Part shown: positions 8,746-17,592 of the stretch, in pieces | Layout: each line of letters begins with the position of its first letter | Position numbering within the stretch: the stretch's first letter is position 1 | Source: a bacterium | GTDB taxonomy: Bacteria > Spirochaetota > Leptospiria > Leptospirales > Leptonemataceae | Direction: 5' to 3' | Length of the DNA stretch: 64,000 nt | NCBI GenBank assembly: GCA_024742665.1 | Contig: JANSYA010000005.1 | Span: 310,001 to 374,000 of the forward strand | Made by a program: the position numbers and the translations under genes | The notes under the pieces: generated by a model | The model's database searches: none | Told to the model about the DNA's origin: nothing | Seen by the model: only the letters and a program-made list of their open reading frames with translations

Positions 8746-8784
8746 CTGTTTTATCCGACGGATTCCGGGGACCGGCGGTTGCAC

Positions 8785-8815
8785 AAAAAAACGCCCCGCA
8801 GATGGGGGCGTTTTT
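8785..8815. terminator. Rho-independent terminator, usable on both strands
   Basis: AAAAACGCCCC (8787-8797) and GGGGCGTTTTT (8805-8815) pair perfectly around a 7-base loop, with a further A-run on the left. Read on the minus strand it ends the lipoprotein-Omp85 operon 27 bases after its stop codon. Confidence 0.9.
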
Positions 8816-8841
8816 GCGGTTCCGTTTGCGCCAATGCGCGG

Positions 8842-10344
8842 TCAGAACATGTGGCTGAGGCGGAAGGCCGTAAAGCTCTGAAACTCCGACCGACCCAGGA
8901 AAATGGTAACGATGGTGTTGCGCTGCCAGACCATACTGATACCGGGACCCCACGCCTTGTGCAATCCTTTCGGCTGCCATTCCTGCCAGCCCGGCGCGAC
9001 CCGGCCGATGTCGTAGAAGTACAGGCCCTGGAAGTCCATACCGCCCAGAAAACCGGTGCGGGCGAAAGTGTAGCGGCCTTCGAAGTTACCCATCGTCATG
9101 ACGGTATCCACGAACTGATTCGAGGGATAGCCGCGCAGGCCGCCGGAACCGCCCAGACCTTCCGAGGCTTCGTTCATCGTATAGATGCGGCCTTTTTCGA
9201 AGAAGGGCACGTCGCCGAAGGTTTCCTGACCGAGCAGGCGATAGGCGAAAACGAATTCGTGACCGAAGTCGTTGAAGAAGCCCGGTGCGACATCGATGTA
9301 CTGACGCCAGGTCAGCGTCGCGCGCTGGAATTCGTAGTGGCTGCCGCTCCATTTGCCGGCGGCTTCGTAGTGCAGATCGGCGAAGATACCGCTGTTCGGG
9401 TTCAGTTCTCGAACTCGCGGACGTGAGTCGTAGGCTATGGCCGCGCGCACCGTGTTCACGTAGCGGCGGTCGTTCTCTTCGACCGCGTCGTAACCCAGAG
9501 GCTGTTCGATGTCGAGCAGCGTTCTGGAATTGGCTTCCGCTTCGCCGTCGTCGCGGTCTTCAAAGTACGACTGAATCTTGTAGCGCTGAGCGCGCAGGCC
9601 CGCGAAGAGAATGAAATTCGTTTCGCCCAGGAAACTCTGAGTGCTGGCCTGGGCGTAGGGCCGGATTCGGTCGTAAAAGAAGTACTTATTCTGGCGTTCG
9701 CGCAGAATCCGGGTGCCGGGATTGATCGCCGAAGAGGTCAGCCCGCCGGTCAGGACGTTTTCGTTCAGATTAAATTCATCGCCGAATTTACTGTCGATGA
9801 AGTCCGAACGCTCCGCCAGCTGATCGCCGCGAAGAATTGTGCGAGTGGCCGGAATGTTTTCCCCCACCGGTACCTCGCCCGTGCTAATGCGTTCGATTTG
9901 CTGAATGTCCTGGAAGTTGCCGAAGCCGTAGTACTGGGCGTTCAACGTCCGTTCGAAACCGGCGCGAATCTGAAGTCGCAGACCGGAACCAAGGAAGTCC
10001 AGCGCGTCCAGGTTGGCCGCATGGTCTTCGAATCCTTTCGTCGAGGCCAGATACTGACCCCATACTTGCCAGCGATACGGGTCATAGTTGTTTTCGTAAT
10101 AGGTCCCGATGACCCGCAAACCGTAGGTAAAGCCGATATCGTCGTTGTAAGACGGCAGAGGCAAACCCGTGATGCGCAGGCCGACCGGTTTTTCTCCCGG
10201 GCTTCCCGCTGCTGCTGAAGACTCTTCCTGTTCTGTGTTTTCTGCGCCTTCGCCTTCAGTTTCCTCGTTCTGTGCGAACGCGGGCTGGATGGCAAATGCG
10301 AGAGTGAATAATAACGCGAATGTCAGTCTAAGAAAACGGCTCAT
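8842..10344 (-). CDS. Omp85/surface-antigen-like outer membrane beta-barrel protein
   Basis: This 500-residue protein has a clear signal peptide (cut near PAFAQ at residue 25). An acidic, low-complexity stretch (residues 26-50, Glu/Ser/Ala) follows, then an all-beta region. The segment GGLRGYPSNQF near residue 405 is the (L/I)RG(Y/F) signature of loop 6 in the Omp85 (bacterial surface antigen) barrel. The protein ends in Phe, as outer membrane barrels often do. There are no POTRA repeats, so it resembles the barrel-only members of the family rather than BamA. Its function could be secretion or lipid handling. It is coupled to the lipoprotein gene upstream by an ATGA overlap. Confidence 0.75.
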   Translation of the reverse strand: MSRFLRLTFALLFTLAFAIQPAFAQNEETEGEGAENTEQEESSAAAGSPGEKPVGLRITGLPLPSYNDDIGFTYGLRVIGTYYENNYDPYRWQVWGQYLASTKGFEDHAANLDALDFLGSGLRLQIRAGFERTLNAQYYGFGNFQDIQQIERISTGEVPVGENIPATRTILRGDQLAERSDFIDSKFGDEFNLNENVLTGGLTSSAINPGTRILRERQNKYFFYDRIRPYAQASTQSFLGETNFILFAGLRAQRYKIQSYFEDRDDGEAEANSRTLLDIEQPLGYDAVEENDRRYVNTVRAAIAYDSRPRVRELNPNSGIFADLHYEAAGKWSGSHYEFQRATLTWRQYIDVAPGFFNDFGHEFVFAYRLLGQETFGDVPFFEKGRIYTMNEASEGLGGSGGLRGYPSNQFVDTVMTMGNFEGRYTFARTGFLGGMDFQGLYFYDIGRVAPGWQEWQPKGLHKAWGPGISMVWQRNTIVTIFLGRSEFQSFTAFRLSHMF

Positions 10345-10961
10345 AAGACCTGCTCTGAATCAAAGTTGTAAATCAGGGTACCGGTTCCGGTAGTGATACC
10401 CGATGTAATTTCCACGGTTAGCTGCCCCTTTATGCCGGTGGGGCGCTCCTCGGCGCGAAAGCTGGTCAATCGCAGTGCGAATCCGGACAGCGTGCCGATC
10501 AGCGGCGTTTCTCCGGTCTGTCCCAGAGAAATGATATTGGTCTGGTATTCCGCACCCGGCTGGTATGTGCCGTTGACCTGCAATTCGTAAGGATAAAAGG
10601 CGCTGTTATAATGCGGGGAAACCAGATAGAGTCGACCGGTTACGCCCGTGCTGGAAACGCCCAGGGAAAAGTTGAGGTTATTGTTGAGGGTGTCGGCGAG
10701 AACTTCTTCGCCTTTATTGATCAACAGCGGGCAGGCCAGCAGGGTATCGGTGGTGTTGCCGCTGCACTGTTCAATAGATGCCGCGCCGTTCCAGACGATT
10801 CCGTTCGGACCCAGGACCCCCGAAGAAAACAGAAAGGCCTGAAGCACCTGGTCTTCAAAGTCTTGATCCTGTTCCGGGGTTGTTTCATCGCCTGCCTTAC
10901 AGTTCGTAAGTTGTAGTGTCAGCGCGAAGAGAAGAGGAAGCGTTAAAAATAGCTTTCGCAT
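10341..10961 (-). CDS. Putative lipoprotein co-expressed with the Omp85-like protein
   Basis: This 206-residue protein has a signal peptide ending in the lipobox-like LTNC near residue 21. The mature part starts with an acidic linker (KAGDETTPEQDQDFEDQ) and then has a beta-rich domain with two Cys (EQCSGN and LACPLL). No family is recognised. Its stop overlaps the ATG of the Omp85-like gene by four bases, which suggests a barrel-plus-lipoprotein pair acting together at the outer membrane. A palindrome at 11014-11028 lies about 53 bases upstream of its start and may be the operator for this operon. Confidence 0.65.
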   Translation of the reverse strand: MRKLFLTLPLLFALTLQLTNCKAGDETTPEQDQDFEDQVLQAFLFSSGVLGPNGIVWNGAASIEQCSGNTTDTLLACPLLINKGEEVLADTLNNNLNFSLGVSSTGVTGRLYLVSPHYNSAFYPYELQVNGTYQPGAEYQTNIISLGQTGETPLIGTLSGFALRLTSFRAEERPTGIKGQLTVEITSGITTGTGTLIYNFDSEQVL

Positions 10962-11013
10962 AGCGGGCAGAAACTGTGCAGTTGTATGATTATGGTCAAC
11001 AAATTTTTATTTA

Positions 11014-11028
11014 CACGTTAATAACGTG
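11014..11028. promoter_or_regulatory. Perfect palindrome, possible operator
   Basis: CACGTTA-A-TAACGTG is a 15-base palindrome in an AT-rich patch, 53 bases upstream of the lipoprotein-Omp85 operon and 150 bases before holB on the other strand. TTGACC follows it on the minus strand and could be a -35 box. The cognate regulator is not identified. Confidence 0.45.
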
Positions 11029-11146
11029 AATCTAAATGATGCGCTGCAAAAGATACTGCTAAAGATATTGATTGATTCGCGCGAAATTCCTGCCAATCGT
11101 AGCGCATCGCATTAACGAAGCAGCGCGAACCGCGAATCTTCCCGCA

Positions 11147-11170
11147 CGACCGGTCCTCCGGTCGATTTTT
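11147..11170 (+). terminator. Terminator-like hairpin just before holB
   Basis: CGACCGG (11147-11153) pairs with CCGGTCG (11158-11164) around TCCT and is followed by ATTTTT. The T-run ends 7 bases before the holB ATG. It could end a short leader transcript or attenuate holB. Confidence 0.5.
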
Positions 11171-11177
11171 AACACTG

Positions 11178-12125
11178 ATGCACAATCTAAGAGAACTTAA
11201 GGGCCAACCGATCGCTTCGCGCATGATGTCCTCGTATTTGCAGGCGCATCCGCCGCCGCTGATGGTTCTGCACGGACCCGATGGTACCGGCAAGTGGTCG
11301 GCCGCGGAAGCCTTCATACAGCAGAGTATGTGTGAAGTCGGCACCGGCTGCGGCGCCTGCCCGGCCTGCCGCAAGATTTTACGCGGCGAACATCCCGATT
11401 TCATTCGGTTTCCCGAAGATCGCGTTTATATCGGCGAAACGACCGACCCGGCCGATTTTACCGTGCGCTGGTTGCTGAATACCAGGCTGTGCTATACGCC
11501 CTTCGACGGGCCCATGCGCTACGTGCTGTTTCCCCGGGCCGATTTGATTCAACACGAAGCCGAAACGGCCCTGCTGAAAACCCTCGAAGAGCCTCCACAG
11601 CATACACGTTTTTTGTTCCTGGTGCGCAATCTTGACGATCTGAAGCAAACGATCGTCAGTCGCGGCGTTCCGATCCCCTTTCGCCTGCTGCCGGAAACGG
11701 TAATGCGCGAGCTGGGGGGCGAGCTGAGCGAAGCGGAGCTGCGTTTGCTTGGCGGCAGTCTACACCTGGCGCCTTTTTTGAAGACGGAGCTCTTTCGCAA
11801 GATGAGCGAAATGGTTCGCAACGGCCTCGAACATCCCCAGGCGCTGGTTCAGCTCGAAAAGTGGATTCGCCAGGGCGAACAGAAGCGTTTCGCGGATTTG
11901 CTGCCGCAGGATGAAGGCTTTGAATATCTGGAGCTGCTGGATATTTTCGGTCTGCTGCTGCTGGAGAATCTAACGGGACATCCGCAGCGCCAGAGTCTGG
12001 CGCCGGCCGTTTTTGAATTCAAGGCGCAGCTGCACCGCGAAATGTCCGGTCTGCACCACTATCTGCTGGGGCGTTTGTTTCAGAAGCTGGATCGAATTCT
12101 GTTTCGCCGCGAAAAGGCCGGCTGA
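11178..12125 (+). CDS. holB: DNA polymerase III delta-prime subunit (HolB-like)
   Basis: Delta-prime is the clamp-loader stator that helps load the sliding clamp during replication. The 315-residue protein has an AAA+ N-terminal domain: VLHGPDGTGKWSAAEAF at 33-49 is the P-loop region with Trp where Ser/Thr normally sits, consistent with a non-hydrolysing delta-prime. Four Cys (GCGACPACRK with an earlier Cys) form the zinc module near 56-68. ALLKTLEEPPQHTRFLFLVRNLDDL is the classical family segment, and SRGVPIPFRLLP corresponds to the SRC sensor-1 motif with Cys lost. No strong ribosome-binding site is seen; a hairpin stands directly before the ATG. DnaX was considered but the protein is too short and has the degenerate P-loop. 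Confidence 0.85.
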   Translation: MHNLRELKGQPIASRMMSSYLQAHPPPLMVLHGPDGTGKWSAAEAFIQQSMCEVGTGCGACPACRKILRGEHPDFIRFPEDRVYIGETTDPADFTVRWLLNTRLCYTPFDGPMRYVLFPRADLIQHEAETALLKTLEEPPQHTRFLFLVRNLDDLKQTIVSRGVPIPFRLLPETVMRELGGELSEAELRLLGGSLHLAPFLKTELFRKMSEMVRNGLEHPQALVQLEKWIRQGEQKRFADLLPQDEGFEYLELLDIFGLLLLENLTGHPQRQSLAPAVFEFKAQLHREMSGLHHYLLGRLFQKLDRILFRREKAG

Positions 12126-12187
12126 GGATTTCGCTCTGGTCCTGCCTGCGCCTTTGAATCTCTCTCCGCCGGGGGGATTCGCGCGAA

Positions 12188-12895
12188 TTAGACTCCGACC
12201 ATATTGATCAGAATGGTCTTCAGGATTTCCTGCTCGGTTTCCTGGGGGGCGACGCGCCAGCTGATGCCGGTCGGCGAGGCTACGAGGGAGCGTCCACGAA
12301 TGTCTTCGCCGAAGAGACGGCCGGTGCCGCAGCAGCGAGTAATATACAGACCGTGTTCGGCGGCAGGCTTGAGAATCTGTTCTTCGTCCTCGGCTTCGTC
12401 GAAGTCCGGGCGCGTATCCATAATGAATATTATTTTGATGCCCTGCTCCGCTAATTCCTGGATATAGGCCGGGTTCTTCGTTTCGCCGCCGAGCAGCACG
12501 CCGAAGCGAAAGCCTCCCAGAATAAAGACCCCCGGACTGTCGCCTGGTTTGACCAGCTTCTTCTCTTCTGAGCTCAATTCGCGTTTGTTGTAGTAGTCGA
12601 CGAGTGCGCCTTCCGAGACAACCGGCGTCGCTGCGAACTGCTCGCTGCCCTCGCCGCGAATAATGGAGCCGCCCAGAATGATGCCTTTGTAGGAATCGTT
12701 GAGTTTGAGCAGCCAATCGTGCGCGAACATGCTTTTGTCGGGCAAAGATCGATAATCTTTCACGGATTGGTCCGCGAAAAAATATTCAGGCAGCAGTAAA
12801 AAATCCGACTTGAGGGCCGCGATTTTTTTATACGTGGTCAGGTTCAGTCCTTCCTGCAGGGACTTTTGAAAAATACTGACCTTTACGATACCCAT
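12188..12895 (-). CDS. Carbon-nitrogen hydrolase (nitrilase) fold protein lacking the catalytic Cys
   Basis: This 235-residue protein has the nitrilase superfamily layout. It has a Glu in LLLPEYFFAD (residue 38), a Lys in VDYYNKREL (near 104), and then the segment FGVLLGGETKNPAYIQELAEQGIKIIF near 131-157. In active members that segment reads I-C-Y-D-x-x-FPE with the nucleophilic Cys; here the Cys position is Gly. The last third (TRCCGTGRLFGEDIRGRS, SPTGISWR) matches the usual C-terminal strands. It therefore probably does not hydrolyse amides or nitriles by the standard mechanism. Length is slightly below the normal 260-280. It is convergent with holB. Confidence 0.7.
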   Translation of the reverse strand: MGIVKVSIFQKSLQEGLNLTTYKKIAALKSDFLLLPEYFFADQSVKDYRSLPDKSMFAHDWLLKLNDSYKGIILGGSIIRGEGSEQFAATPVVSEGALVDYYNKRELSSEEKKLVKPGDSPGVFILGGFRFGVLLGGETKNPAYIQELAEQGIKIIFIMDTRPDFDEAEDEEQILKPAAEHGLYITRCCGTGRLFGEDIRGRSLVASPTGISWRVAPQETEQEILKTILINMVGV

Positions 12896-13085
12896 GGGGT
12901 TTCTGACTGTCCGCCGCGGTCTCTCCGGTCAATCTCTTTCCCCGTGACTGAGTTTCTACGGGTGTCGCTTGGAGCGCCGGGCGGACCGGCGCATGACTGG
13001 ATTCATCAATGTTTTACTTGCGTTTCAGGAGAGCGATCAAAAGCATGGGGAGGGTCCGATTCCACCGGCCTGTAGATTATCCAGA

Positions 13086-13718
13086 ATGTCCGAGTGGGGA
13101 GAACGCGTTATCGAATATTTGCTGGAACTGGGGAATGCCGGCTGCCAGGGGAATGCTCAAGACTATTCCGCCTGGATGCGTTATGTCTATAGCTACGACG
13201 TAAGCCCGGATTCTTTGCACGGCTGCCTGGAATCCATGGTACAGGACGGCCGTTTTAAAACGCATCCTGATATTCCGTCGGAATATATGGTATCGGACGT
13301 GCCGCAGATGCCCGCCCGCATCGAGTACACGGTTTCGGGCGATCTGGATCACGCGCCCCTGCAAATGGTGCGTTCTCGCCTGGAAGCCTTTTTGCGCTCC
13401 CACGGAGCCACCGAAAGCGAGATTATCGACGTTTCCATCGCCACGACCGAAGCGATGGAGAACGCTGTAAAATACAGCGATCACCAGAAAATTGAGCTCG
13501 CGTATCAAATTCTGGACCAGGTTTTCGATATTCGAATCGTAAATCGAATCGGTAACGTAGAACCCGAGCAGGACATTGAGTCCGGCAAGTACAGCGGTTC
13601 GCTCACTCTCATGCGCGGCATGATGGTAATGGTGAAGCTCTTCGACGAGATGGATATCGACATCTCAGAAGAGCAACAAACTGCGATTTTTACCGCGCAC
13701 AAAAAGCTCGGCTCTTAA
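13086..13718 (+). CDS. RsbW-like anti-sigma/serine kinase ATPase-domain protein
   Basis: This protein has 210 residues from the ATG at 13086; open frame continues upstream but without protein character. The N-terminal 75 residues are a helical, acidic domain of unknown type. The C-terminal part is a GHKL ATPase domain of the RsbW/HATPase_c_2 kind: IDVSIATTEAMENAVKYSDH is the N-box (Glu and Asn), NRIGN is in place of the usual DxGxG box, and GSLTLMRGMM stands for the G2 GLxLI segment. Such proteins bind sigma factors or anti-anti-sigma factors in partner-switching circuits. The G1 box looks weak, so kinase activity is uncertain. No partner gene is adjacent. Confidence 0.7.
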   Translation: MSEWGERVIEYLLELGNAGCQGNAQDYSAWMRYVYSYDVSPDSLHGCLESMVQDGRFKTHPDIPSEYMVSDVPQMPARIEYTVSGDLDHAPLQMVRSRLEAFLRSHGATESEIIDVSIATTEAMENAVKYSDHQKIELAYQILDQVFDIRIVNRIGNVEPEQDIESGKYSGSLTLMRGMMVMVKLFDEMDIDISEEQQTAIFTAHKKLGS

Positions 13719-13921
13719 ACACAGAGCGTTTCTTTTTGATCGGCCGGCCCGGTCGAAACCCGAGATCCCGCCGCTGGATTCGCGGATCGGCTGCACCAGG
13801 AGCTCCGGTTTCCTGAGCCTGGAAACTGTACATTAGAATTTATGGCTGACGCCGGTTCGCTGAATGCGCTCCGGCATCGCTACTATTTCATGAAGGAAAG
13901 CGCGATGACGCGACAAAGCAT

Positions 13922-16543
13922 ATGACAGAAGCAAACGATTTCAAACTCGTTTCCACTTACCAGCCCGCCGGAGATCAACCCCGCGCGATTCAAGGGCTGG
14001 TTGAAAGTTTCCGGGACGGCAAAAAGAAACTGTGCCTGGTCGGTGTCACCGGTTCCGGTAAAACCTATACGATGGCTTCGTTCATCAAAGAGGTCGGCCG
14101 GCCCACCCTGGTTCTGACTCACAATAAAACCCTGGCGGCGCAGTTGTACCGCGAGTTTCGCGAGTTCTTTCCCGAGAACGCCGTCGAGTACTTCGTCAGC
14201 TACTACGATTATTATCAGCCCGAAGCTTATGTTCCCACCAGCGATACATATATCGAAAAAGACGCGTCGATCAACGACGAAATCGATCGCCTGCGTTTGC
14301 GTGCGACCTCTTCGCTGCTCGAACGCCGCGACGTGATCATCGTCAGTTCGGTTTCGTGTATTTATGGATTGGGCAGTCCCGAAGAATATCGCCACAGTCT
14401 GATCATGCTCGATCGCGGCGTGGAGCTGGATAGAAATACGGTGATGCGCCAGCTCTTGCATATCCAGTACAGCCGCAACGATCTTGATTTTTCCCGCGGC
14501 AATTTTCGTGTGCGGGGCGACACCCTCGAAATCTTTCCGGCCTATCGTCAGGAAGGCGTGCGCGTTGAATGGTTCGGCGACGAGATCGAAAAAATTTCGG
14601 TCTTCGATCCGCTCACCGGCAAAGTCATCGCGCCGAAAGACCGCGTCGTAATTTATCCCGCGAAGCACTTTATCACTTCGCCGCCGAAACTTGAAGAGGC
14701 GGTCAAGCGCATCGAAGCGGAGCTCGTCGAGCGTGTAAAAGCCTTTAACGAGCAGGGCAAACCCCTCGAAGCGGAACGCATCGAACAGCGCACGCGCTAC
14801 GATCTGGAAATGCTGCGGGAGATGGGCTACTGCAACGGCATTGAAAACTATTCGCGGCATCTTACCGGGCGCAAAGCGGGCGAAGCGCCGGCCTGCCTGC
14901 TCGATTATTTTCCCGAAGACTTCGTCGTGATGGTCGACGAAAGCCACCAGACCATGCCCCAGGTCCGCGGCATGTACGAAGGCGACCGGGCGCGCAAACA
15001 GAACCTAGTCGACTTCGGCTTTCGCCTGCCCTCCGCTCTGGACAACCGGCCGCTGAACTTTACCGAATTCGAGACTATGGTCGATAGCGTGATGTGGGTT
15101 TCGGCGACCCCCGCTGATTACGAACTGGATCGAGCGGAAGCACGCGTCGAGCAGATCATCCGCCCGACGGGCCTGCTGGATCCGGAAGTGGAAGTCCGCC
15201 CCGTTACGAATCAAATCGAAGATTTGCTCGGAGAAATTCGCGAGCGCATGGGTCTCGACGAACGGGTTCTGGTGACCACGCTTACGAAAAAGATGGCGGA
15301 AGATCTGTCGGACTATCTGTCCGATATGGATGTGAACGTCGCCTATCTGCACTCGGAGATCCAAACGATCGAACGCGTCGAAATCATCCGCGATCTGCGC
15401 AAAGGCCAGTACGATGTGCTGGTCGGCGTGAATCTGCTGCGCGAAGGCCTCGATATGCCGGAGGTTTCGTTAGTAGCGATTCTCGACGCGGACAAAGAGG
15501 GCTTCTTGCGGAACGCGCGTAGTTTGATCCAGACGATGGGTCGCGCCGCGCGCAACCTGAACGGCCGCGCAATTTTGTACGCGGACAAAATCACCGACTC
15601 GATGCAGACCGCGCTCGACGAAACGAAACGCCGTCGCGAAATTCAAGAAGCCTATAACCGCGAACACAATATTCAGCCCACTTCGATTCGCAAGGCGGTG
15701 CACGACATCATCGAACGCGAATTCGACGAGATCGACGAAGAAGAACGCATGCTCGCCGAACTCGAAAAAGAAGTTCAGTTCAAAAAGGGCGCTTCGCGTA
15801 AAGAGAAGATCGAAACCGTACGCAAGGCTATGCTCGACGCGGCCCGCAACCTGGAATTTGAAAAAGCCGCGCTCCTGCGCGATCGTCTACAGGAAATCGA
15901 ACAGGGCGCCGAGGCGGTGTTCAGTAAGAACGGCGAAAAAGATTCCGCCGGTAAAGACGGCAAAAAAGGCGACGGCAAGCGCGGCAAAAAAGCGCCCTTT
16001 CGCCCGCGTTCCGGGACGCGCGGTCAGAACAACAGTCGGCGTCGCGGCGGAGCGGGCGGCGGCAACGGCAATCGACAGCAGCAGGCGGCGTACGACGCCG
16101 ATATGCTCGATCCAGGCGTCACGATCACGCAGGCCGCGGGCCGCGGCGGCAAAGGCGGCGCGGGCGGCAATCGTCGCCGGGCGAACGGGGGAGCATCCGG
16201 CAATCGTCATCACGCAGCCGGCTCCGGGAACGGCAACAGTCGTTCTGCAAGTGGCGGCAATAGCCGCTCCGGAGGCGGCAACAGTCGGTCCGCGAGCGGC
16301 GGCAATCGCGCTGCGTCGGGCGGCAACAGTCGCTCTGCCAGTGGCGGGAATCGCACGTCCTCCGGAGGAAACTCCAGAAGCGCGGGCAACGCAAACAGCG
16401 CCGGAAGTTCCAGGAATTCCGGCAATCGTCAGAAGCAGGGTGGCGGCAATCAAAAGCGCTCGAATACGTCGAGTTCGGGAGCGCGTTCGAAAAGTCGCGG
16501 GGGAGCCCGACGCGGAGGCGGCCGTTCCAAATCGGAAGGCTGA
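13922..16543 (+). CDS. uvrB: Excinuclease ABC subunit B with a long disordered basic tail
   Basis: UvrB is the damage-verifying helicase-like subunit of nucleotide excision repair. The first 660 residues are a normal UvrB: TGSGKTYT (Walker A) near 42, [12 protein letters not shown], the beta-hairpin region, [15 protein letters not shown] (Walker B) near 340, the SATP motif, [26 protein letters not shown], and the UVR domain that contacts UvrC ([22 protein letters not shown]) near 627-650. After it comes an extra tail of about 210 residues, first Lys-rich, then Arg-Gly-rich, then Gly-Asn-Ser-Arg repeats. Usual length is about 670, so the tail adds a third. The tail stays in frame to a single stop. 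Confidence 0.95.
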   Translation: MTEANDFKLVSTYQPAGDQPRAIQGLVESFRDGKKKLCLVGVTGSGKTYTMASFIKEVGRPTLVLTHNKTLAAQLYREFREFFPENAVEYFVSYYDYYQPEAYVPTSDTYIEKDASINDEIDRLRLRATSSLLERRDVIIVSSVSCIYGLGSPEEYRHSLIMLDRGVELDRNTVMRQLLHIQYSRNDLDFSRGNFRVRGDTLEIFPAYRQEGVRVEWFGDEIEKISVFDPLTGKVIAPKDRVVIYPAKHFITSPPKLEEAVKRIEAELVERVKAFNEQGKPLEAERIEQRTRYDLEMLREMGYCNGIENYSRHLTGRKAGEAPACLLDYFPEDFVVMVDESHQTMPQVRGMYEGDRARKQNLVDFGFRLPSALDNRPLNFTEFETMVDSVMWVSATPADYELDRAEARVEQIIRPTGLLDPEVEVRPVTNQIEDLLGEIRERMGLDERVLVTTLTKKMAEDLSDYLSDMDVNVAYLHSEIQTIERVEIIRDLRKGQYDVLVGVNLLREGLDMPEVSLVAILDADKEGFLRNARSLIQTMGRAARNLNGRAILYADKITDSMQTALDETKRRREIQEAYNREHNIQPTSIRKAVHDIIEREFDEIDEEERMLAELEKEVQFKKGASRKEKIETVRKAMLDAARNLEFEKAALLRDRLQEIEQGAEAVFSKNGEKDSAGKDGKKGDGKRGKKAPFRPRSGTRGQNNSRRRGGAGGGNGNRQQQAAYDADMLDPGVTITQAAGRGGKGGAGGNRRRANGGASGNRHHAAGSGNGNSRSASGGNSRSGGGNSRSASGGNRAASGGNSRSASGGNRTSSGGNSRSAGNANSAGSSRNSGNRQKQGGGNQKRSNTSSSGARSKSRGGARRGGGRSKSEG
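16225..16390 (+). repeat. Short degenerate repeats encoding the GGNSRSAS tail of UvrB
   Basis: A loosely repeated unit of about 18-36 bases (GGCGGCAACAGTCGCTCT and variants with GGCAATCGC) codes for GGNSRSAS/GGNRxAS. The repeats vary at third codon positions, so they are diverged rather than freshly duplicated. This is coding repeat, not a CRISPR array. Confidence 0.7.
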
Positions 16544-16569
16544 CGCCGCGTCGCGCTATAACGATACGC

Positions 16570-16588
16570 GGAGTTCTTCAGGAACTCC
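16570..16588. terminator. Small hairpin between convergent genes
   Basis: GGAGTTC and GAACTCC pair around TTCAG, 26 bases after uvrB and 9 bases before the end of the convergent membrane-protein gene. No T-run follows, so terminator function is only possible. Confidence 0.4.
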
Positions 16589-16597
16589 CGGAGAGTA

Positions 16598-16966
16598 TCA
16601 GAAGGGTTTGAACATCACGATATAAACCGTGAGGATCGCGAGAGCCAGCAGAATCCACCACAGCAGTCGCGCGTGATGCGCGAAGCGGTAGATCATAAAG
16701 AGCGCCGCGCCGAAGATAATCCACAGCACGAATTTCGCCGCGACCCAGCCCGGCCAGGGCCAGTGGATGCCCAGGCGCGCGAGCATGCCGAAGCCGGCGA
16801 CGAGGACCAGCACCAGGCCGATGCCGTGGGTGATCGCAGCGACTTTGCGAAAGGCGTTGTCGCGGGATCCGCCGTTTGCGACGTGCATAACGACGCCGCC
16901 CAGGGAGAAGAACACCATCAGGATCCCTGCGAGGTGAATGAATTTATAAACCTGATAATCTATCAT
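16598..16966 (-). CDS. Small four-helix membrane protein
   Basis: This protein has 122 residues from the ATG at 16966. Four predicted membrane helices lie at about 7-27, 45-65, 72-92 and 98-118. His residues sit in or near the helices (FIHLAGI, VMHVANG, ITHGIG, FAHHARLL), which could be haem or metal ligands. WPWPGWVAAKFVLWIIFGAALF is a strongly conserved-looking loop-helix. I do not recognise a named family; small haem-handling or SirB-like membrane proteins have this general shape. It is a single gene, convergent with uvrB. Confidence 0.65.
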   Translation of the reverse strand: MIDYQVYKFIHLAGILMVFFSLGGVVMHVANGGSRDNAFRKVAAITHGIGLVLVLVAGFGMLARLGIHWPWPGWVAAKFVLWIIFGAALFMIYRFAHHARLLWWILLALAILTVYIVMFKPF

Positions 16967-17019
16967 AAGTCCGCCTGTGTTGATTGTTACAGACAACAAA
17001 GGCGGTCATGGGCGGGGTT

Positions 17020-17592
17020 TCAATAATAAAATCGTGCAGTGTCGCGAACGCAGGCGTCAAAACATCCCGTGATTTCGGCGGGGGCGCGAGTCGCGAGGGT
17101 CGCATAATCGATTGCGTTGCAGGCGGTCGGATTCGCCGCCAGAGCCGTGTTCCAGAAATTCGCTTCGCAGTTGAAATAGCAGACGCGCGTCGCGCCGGTC
17201 GCGCGAGTTAGGATGGGCGACGCGTAGAGATCCGAGCAGGTCTCGCCTTCGGAAGCCGTGGTCGGAGCGGCGGCGAGCCCCAGGCTCAGCTCCAGGAACC
17301 CGGCGTAGCTCGCCCGGGCGAGGCTCACGCCGATGCCGGTGTTTTCGGCGCAGGCGAATCCGGCCGCGACCGAACGGCGGCAGGCCGCCTCGAAATCCGC
17401 CTGGCCGGCGATTAGAGAAGAGAGCACAATCAACGAATTGCGATCGGATTCGGCGTCGCTTTCCCCGGCTCGCGAATCGCAGGCCGTAGTATTCATCAGC
17501 AGGGCCATGAGCGCGATCGACGCCGCGAAAATTCGCACGACGCGCGATACGCGAAATGTTTTGAGTAGCTGTCGGCTGAATGGATCGATCAT
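17020..17592 (-). CDS. Cys-rich putative lipoprotein, last gene of the TonB-receptor operon
   Basis: This 190-residue protein has a signal peptide (FAASIALMALLMNTTAC) whose Cys near 38 is a likely lipidation site. The mature domain is helical and carries about eight further Cys (EAACRRS, GFACAEN, TCSDLY, RVCYFNCEA, TACNAI, GCFDACVRD), suggesting disulfides in the periplasm or on the surface. No family is recognised. Its ATG overlaps the stop of the TonB-dependent receptor by one base (TGATG). It may be a surface accessory lipoprotein for the receptor, by analogy with other receptor-lipoprotein pairs; the ligand is unknown. Confidence 0.65.
   Translation of the reverse strand: MIDPFSRQLLKTFRVSRVVRIFAASIALMALLMNTTACDSRAGESDAESDRNSLIVLSSLIAGQADFEAACRRSVAAGFACAENTGIGVSLARASYAGFLELSLGLAAAPTTASEGETCSDLYASPILTRATGATRVCYFNCEANFWNTALAANPTACNAIDYATLATRAPAEITGCFDACVRDTARFYY

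Noticed and set aside
8107..9426. A 439-codon open frame on the plus strand
   Set aside because: It lies opposite the Omp85-like gene and its neighbour, has Arg/Gln-rich composition without domain features, and crosses a strong terminator. It is a shadow of high-GC coding on the other strand.
13883..14947. A 354-codon open frame on the minus strand
   Set aside because: It is antisense to the conserved uvrB core and shows no recognisable protein features.
16200..16400. Repeated sequence resembling a CRISPR array
   Set aside because: Units are short, irregular and in frame with uvrB, with no unique spacers or cas genes.
15858..16625. A 255-codon open frame on the plus strand
   Set aside because: It is a second frame through the repetitive uvrB tail. 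Its Ala/Arg-rich product simply reflects the repeats read one base off.
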